From contig NC_092577.1 of assembly GCF_037975245.1 (NCBI RefSeq), positions 14,247,013 through 14,311,012 of the forward strand: 64,000 nt of DNA, in the 5' to 3' direction. The position numbers were made by a program, and so were the translations under genes. Positions 59,158-64,000 of this stretch are shown one piece after another. The DNA is from Apostichopus japonicus (lineage: Eukaryota > Echinodermata > Holothuroidea > Aspidochirotida > Stichopodidae). Position 1 is the first letter of the stretch. Every line of letters begins with the position of its first letter. The notes under the pieces are model-generated. The model had not been told where the DNA came from, made no database searches, and saw nothing but the letters and a program-made list of their open reading frames with translations.

Positions 59158-60520
59158 GTACGGTACTAATATGGCAACATATGCGTATGGAACGTGAAAA
59201 GAGTTTGTCGATAGGTACGACTTTTGTACATTACTAAATTATAATATGATATATCAGATTTTAGTGCAACAAAAAGTACTCTAGTTTTGACTTTCCGGAA
59301 ACTTCGCTACCTATTCTCAAAATGTCAATTTAACTTGCTGTTCAAATTGACCAATCAGTGTGCGGGTATTCTCTGTCACATTGTCTGTCTCTGTCCGATT
59401 CGTGATTGAAAATAGGTCATAGCATCGTCAGTCATCGCTGACTTTGAGCTTGAGTTTCCCGTAAACTAATGATGGTTTCGTTGTTCATATTACATTTTAA
59501 AGGGTTTAAGTTTCTAATGGGGAAGCCGGTAGGTGTTACTTAATAATGAGATTTTCAACACGGTATGCAAGCTCATTTTATAACGTTCGTATAGTACTAT
59601 AGATCTTGCACTGTATTGTATAAATATCTATATATATATATATCGTTCGCACACTGGTCGGGCAGTAATCCGGAAAGTTTCACACGTATTGTGCAGTACT
59701 GAGGCAACCCGACGTGGCCTTTATACGGCGTTTATAGGCGTGGCTTATCGTTGCACAATTAAGCCATTTTGCTGACGAAAACGTTCACCCTTTTTGCTAA
59801 ATATTGTACCAGATTCGAGACGTTTTTCGCGCAATGTATGTTTGGTTCATGTTTGGAGTATCGTATAAGGGTCACAATTAATGGTATGCAGGCGTCACTT
59901 TGGGGTGGTACCTTAAACGCAATGTCTGCTCGCTTAGAAGGAAAATTGATAAATCGTCAAATGTGAGGCGATGAAATCAGCTTACCATGTGAAACGCTTG
60001 ACATATCCATATTATATAGTGTAATCCATTAAGCTGTATAATGGGGCAATTTTACTTAACATTATCATAAAGAGCGCCATCATATTGTTTTTGTTAATGA
60101 TGTAAATATATGCTACCAGTCTCTAAACACCTATTTGAGGATATAAAGAGAAATAAAACAGAAAAACTGAAAACATATACGACACACTTTTAACAGTTAC
60201 GAGAAAACATTTTCTAGTGATGTTCATCATTTAACAGAATTGCGAGAAACTTTTAAACCAAAAACAAGCAAGTTCTCTCTTCATGTTCAAGTGACGAATT
60301 TATCCAGCAGGGTCGCCAATGCGGTTTACGAACTCTTAAACTATTTCCTATGAATCGGTCAAATTCCTTCACAAAAGTAATTCGAAAGTTTTATCTCAGA
60401 AAAAATGCATACCATACATCTTTTTATAATATTTTAGCATTTGTTAAACCACTTTTATCTCTCCCACTGAGGGTACTAGCACCGCGTCTTTGAAACCTTA
60501 TATTCGTCATATTGTGTAAG
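59158..60520. other. Intergenic, no gene seen
   Basis: Contains at 59341-59380 a segment similar to 44691-44740 (see findings). No coding exon recognised. Confidence 0.4.
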
Positions 60521-61860
60521 TTTCGACAACCCCGATCTTACCCATATTCGACTGTTATTAGTTATATTCGACATAGTAGGACTAAATTCGACATGCCCTT
60601 GGTTTAATTCGACATGGAGTGTCATTGCACTTTCCAAAAAATGTTTTCATTTTTTTTAATGATGAATTCATGATAAATATAATACAATCTTCGTCACAGA
60701 GTTCCTGTGTGTTGGATATGTAAGTCGGAAAGCCTTCAACATTTATTTTTCCTTGAAATTTTTGCGCCCCAAACTGTAAACAAATTTACACAAAAGTATT
60801 CAGGTGGTGTCGAAAATGCAAGTTCAAACTTTCTTTGATAAAAGCCGCATAGTTCGCATTTCTTACTTTGATGTTTTGTTTTTTGTTGTGACTGTTTTAG
60901 TCGTTACTGCACGTGGTGGATCCCGGGAGGAATCAATGACATTCTTTGCATTTGCCGGAAATGTATTGACATCAAATAGGATATTGTATTTATACAACTG
61001 TTTATGTTTGGTATACAATTTGCATAGAACCTAACGAGTATAGGCCATTGTAGGGGTACTTGCATTTGAATTAGAGGCATCGATACGAAATGTTTGGTTT
61101 TTGCTCTTTATAATGCGCTGACACTCTGGTGACAACGATTAACTGAAAGATAAACGAAACTAATATATTTCTTAACCTTAACAAAGGAAGGAAAAGATAA
61201 TAAAAAATACAATAGCAACGCCTAATTACCCTGAAAACATATAAACATCATAATTAAAATTAATTGTAACCTGATACCTTCCCTAAAAGTCAAACGTGCC
61301 ATACACAAAGTTGTAATACATTAATCACTATCACATTTGCATTGCAAAGACCTCACACTAACACAACTGACTCATTGCAAGTCCTTGATAAACAACATCG
61401 CCTCTCGACAGCATATGGCTTGTGAATCACCTGGAATAAACTACACTTATAATAAAGGGCAAAACAGCCAACAATTTCAAGTAAAAATTCATACGTAAAT
61501 TATCTCCATTTTCTCCTCACTGCTTATAAAATTACGAGCAAATTCATAACTTAACCAAAAAGTCTTCATTGCGAAAGCTAAACATAAGCAGCGGCCGGTT
61601 TCAACCAACCTCAGTTCCACAACCCTCCTTTGCAAAATCGTGGACCCCTCCCGCTGTTATGTTAAATGTCTTTCACAAGGTTCTCAACCTTTCGTCAATT
61701 CAAACCCTCATTTTGTTTTGCCTCTTATGTCTAGCTATGTTCGTCGAGTACACGATATTGATATGTCGGATATTAATATTCGACATGTCGATGGGATTTT
61801 CGACATATGAAAATATCAGCATGATCCGACAATGGTCGAATCCGTTGACAAAAAAAACCT
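60521..61860. other. Region bounded by two clusters of TTCGACAT words
   Basis: The word ttcgacat (or close variants) recurs at about 60545-60620 and, in both orientations, at about 61738-61845. Such clusters can be subterminal sites of a DNA transposon. I found no terminal inverted repeat or duplication that would fix its ends, and no transposase in between. Confidence 0.35.
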
Positions 61861-63135
61861 TTATGATTTCGTTGTCAATTTCCAACGGCTGTGTGGTTTT
61901 TCCTTTCTGATGAAACTAAACTTCATTAGTAGCTTTCAGTTCTCTTCCGAGAGATAGTTTTATAAAAAAAAAAACGAAAAATAGGCCCGAATTATAGTTT
62001 TTTTTATTTAAAGTGTTAGGTAAAGCCGAACAACAAAAGACAGAAATAGAGACCATCAACAAACTGTAACATTTCCATTTAATGTCATTTAAGGTCAGGG
62101 GCAGTGGAATGAGAGAGACGGGGGGGGGGGGAGGTGAAGGGACTGGGTGGGGTGGGAGGGGGTAGGGCATCCATCATTAGAGTACACAATATGTCAATGT
62201 TCGATATTGCCATCGCTCTGCGTGGGTGACTTGATTCTTATAACTTCATGAATAGGTTGCTCCAATAACTAAAATTTTAGGGTACGGTAGCTTATAAATG
62301 CCACAAATTAAAAACATCGATTGCAGCGTAACGTTGAATAGCAAATCTATAATAATATGAATATGCAGCTGTTGGTTTCTTTCTTGCCAGCATGCATTAA
62401 CATCTTTCAAATCTGCGCAAATAAAAATGACACAGACAGTATAGAAAAACAGTAAGAGGAGCAAAAATGAATTAAATCAATCTGTAAAGTTCAACTAAGA
62501 AGGGGGGGGGGGTTGAAGGGTGGGTGGAGGAAGGAGTGGGAGGGAGGGGGAGCAGATAAGTAGAGGAAGAGCTATCTATATACAAGAAGAAGGGCAGATA
62601 TTTCAGTCTTACAGTCTGTCAGTCTCTGTGACACATTAATTGCTTGTACAATTTCAAAGACCAAATACCTATTGTCAAGGAAGCTGTTTATGCCTATAGA
62701 GGTCTTGCACTTGATGTCATTCACTGGTTTTCACACCACGTGATCAATTTTGCTGGCGTGAAAAATCGCTCCTTCTCACATTGACTTACTATGTAGCCCT
62801 AAATTCAAACGATGATTTCTAAATGACTGGTGAATATTTTGAGTAAACCTTGCCATATGTTATTCTACAAAAATCAAACAAACGCAAAAAATATATATAA
62901 TTTGAATCTTTTTCGCAAATGAAGAAACACCAGCAAAATAAAGAAAACTAGCCCATTGAACGTAATGATATAGAGAGGCTCTCTTTCCCTCCAGTCACCA
63001 CTGAGCATGATTCACGCTATGTCCCAAAATATGACGTCACTGCAACACCTTTATATACTATAAACACGGTCATTAAAGCATATGTTATGGACTCGTTCTG
63101 ATTTTTGTAAACACTCCAAATCCTATCCTTCACAG
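61861..63135. other. Intergenic or intron upstream of the Ig exon, no gene seen
   Basis: Holds G-rich homopolymer patches at about 62118-62165 and 62502-62555. No other Ig-like exon is visible here. Confidence 0.45.
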
Positions 63136-63459
63136 TGCCTCCTACGATGTCTTTGAAGATCAATGATGTTGAACTTAACCAATCTGACCCGGCGCCATTT
63201 TGGATCGGCCATGATGAATCTCTGGACATCGTTTGCACTGCATCAGACTCGCGACCATCTGTGAACGTATCTTGGAGAGTCAATAACCAAACCGTGGACA
63301 ATTGGCCTTTCCTCGTAACTTCAGATGGACAGTCAAGTTATACAACAACGTCGAAATTGACTCGAAGGCCAAACACCTTTGAGTTGGAAAACATTACCTG
63401 TCTTGCTATTGGTCTGACATCTCATGTTTATTCAATGACGGCATCTATCCATTCATATG
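63136..63459 (+). CDS. Immunoglobulin-domain exon of a partial gene
   Basis: Follows tatccttcacag and ends ...CATTCATATG before gtaata. Within it the frame reads PPTMSLKINDVELNQSDPAP onward with SLDIVCTASD (B-strand cysteine), VNVSWRVNN (C-strand tryptophan) and ELENITCLAIG (F-strand cysteine), the layout of one Ig domain. Two bases lead the first full codon and one base trails, so this is a phase 1-1 exon, the usual form of movable Ig-domain exons in metazoan receptors and adhesion proteins. N-glycosylation sites NVS, NQT and NIT suggest an extracellular protein. Which protein is not determinable; the next exons lie beyond the window. The open frame running to 63479 includes intron. Confidence 0.85.
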
Positions 63460-64000
63460 GTAATAGGAAATTCTTATGAAATTCATTTGCAGGATATTTA
63501 TAAAAAAAGATATGATACATCGAATTATTGATACATACCTGATGCAGGATATGTTTAATTATAAACAAATTTTTGATAAAGTTATTTGGTCTGACAAACT
63601 TTGTTATATAGCGATGTTTCCTCAGTTAGATCGCGTGTTAGATATTAATATTGAATAAGTTAGGTTTATAGGTGCCATAGAAAAATGCACAATTATAATG
63701 TAATAGATTGAAAAGTCTAATTAACCTAACCATTTAAATTAACCAGGAATTAACTCATAGAGCGAAATGGTTTACAGTCTTTAAATTGCTATATTTAAAA
63801 AGTTTGCTGATCACAGAAGAATACGTAGGAAATTTATTTTATAGTACAATAGACTGAAATTTTCGATTGAACTCTATAACTAGTTGAAAATATCATTATT
63901 ATTAAAATAATCAAAACTACGAAATCAAAACAAAAGGTTGGTATATAGTGCAATGGTTTCCCCGTAAAAATTCTTCCACTGTTCATGTTACAGAAAAAAC
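63460..64000. other. Start of the next intron of the Ig gene, no exon seen
   Basis: Begins gtaatagg. AT-rich with no further Ig-like segment before the window ends. Confidence 0.6.

Overview
This is a repeat-rich, AT-rich piece of animal genome: split exons with GT/AG junctions, long introns, SINE, LINE and Penelope-like remnants, many DNA transposons and long (AT)n tracts. The gene families (NXPE, NRF-6-like acyltransferase, Ig exon) and the frequent 'taggcctatagg' words suggest a marine invertebrate deuterostome, probably an echinoderm and perhaps a sea cucumber. That placement is inference; no species marker was found.

Layout. (1) 780-4218, + strand: the last three coding exons of an NRF-6-like multipass acyltransferase whose 5' part lies outside the window; its second-to-last introns hold a 154-bp higher-order tandem repeat. 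(2) 4.4-5.8 kb: a decayed Penelope-like element with a GIY-YIG endonuclease segment. (3) 6-13.7 kb: intergenic, with a tRNA-derived SINE and a nest of hAT transposons, several with recognisable 8-bp target-site duplications. (4) 14053-52854, + strand: a gene of the NXPE family (neurexophilin-like plus PC-esterase) in four exons whose splice phases all agree and that together encode 554 residues, with both GDS and DxxH esterase motifs intact. Intron 1 (about 19.7 kb) contains microsatellites and a short C2H2 zinc-finger ORF broken at a homopolymer. (5) 55-60 kb: a 163-bp tandem repeat split by a LINE 3' end, and nested hAT elements. (6) 63136-63459, + strand: one phase 1-1 Ig-domain exon of a gene that runs off the right edge.

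The most notable structure is a pair of related CACTA-like transposons in opposite orientation (35708-40492 and 45695-49836). They sit in introns 2 and 3 of the NXPE gene and bracket the 170-nt exon 3, so the transcript should contain several kilobases of complementary sequence on both sides of one exon. Skipping or circularising this exon would shift the reading frame of the esterase domain. The left copy also carries a nested fold-back built of about 144-bp repeat units; the right copy has lost part of it at a 4-bp microhomology. No new defence system, operon or CRISPR-like locus is visible.
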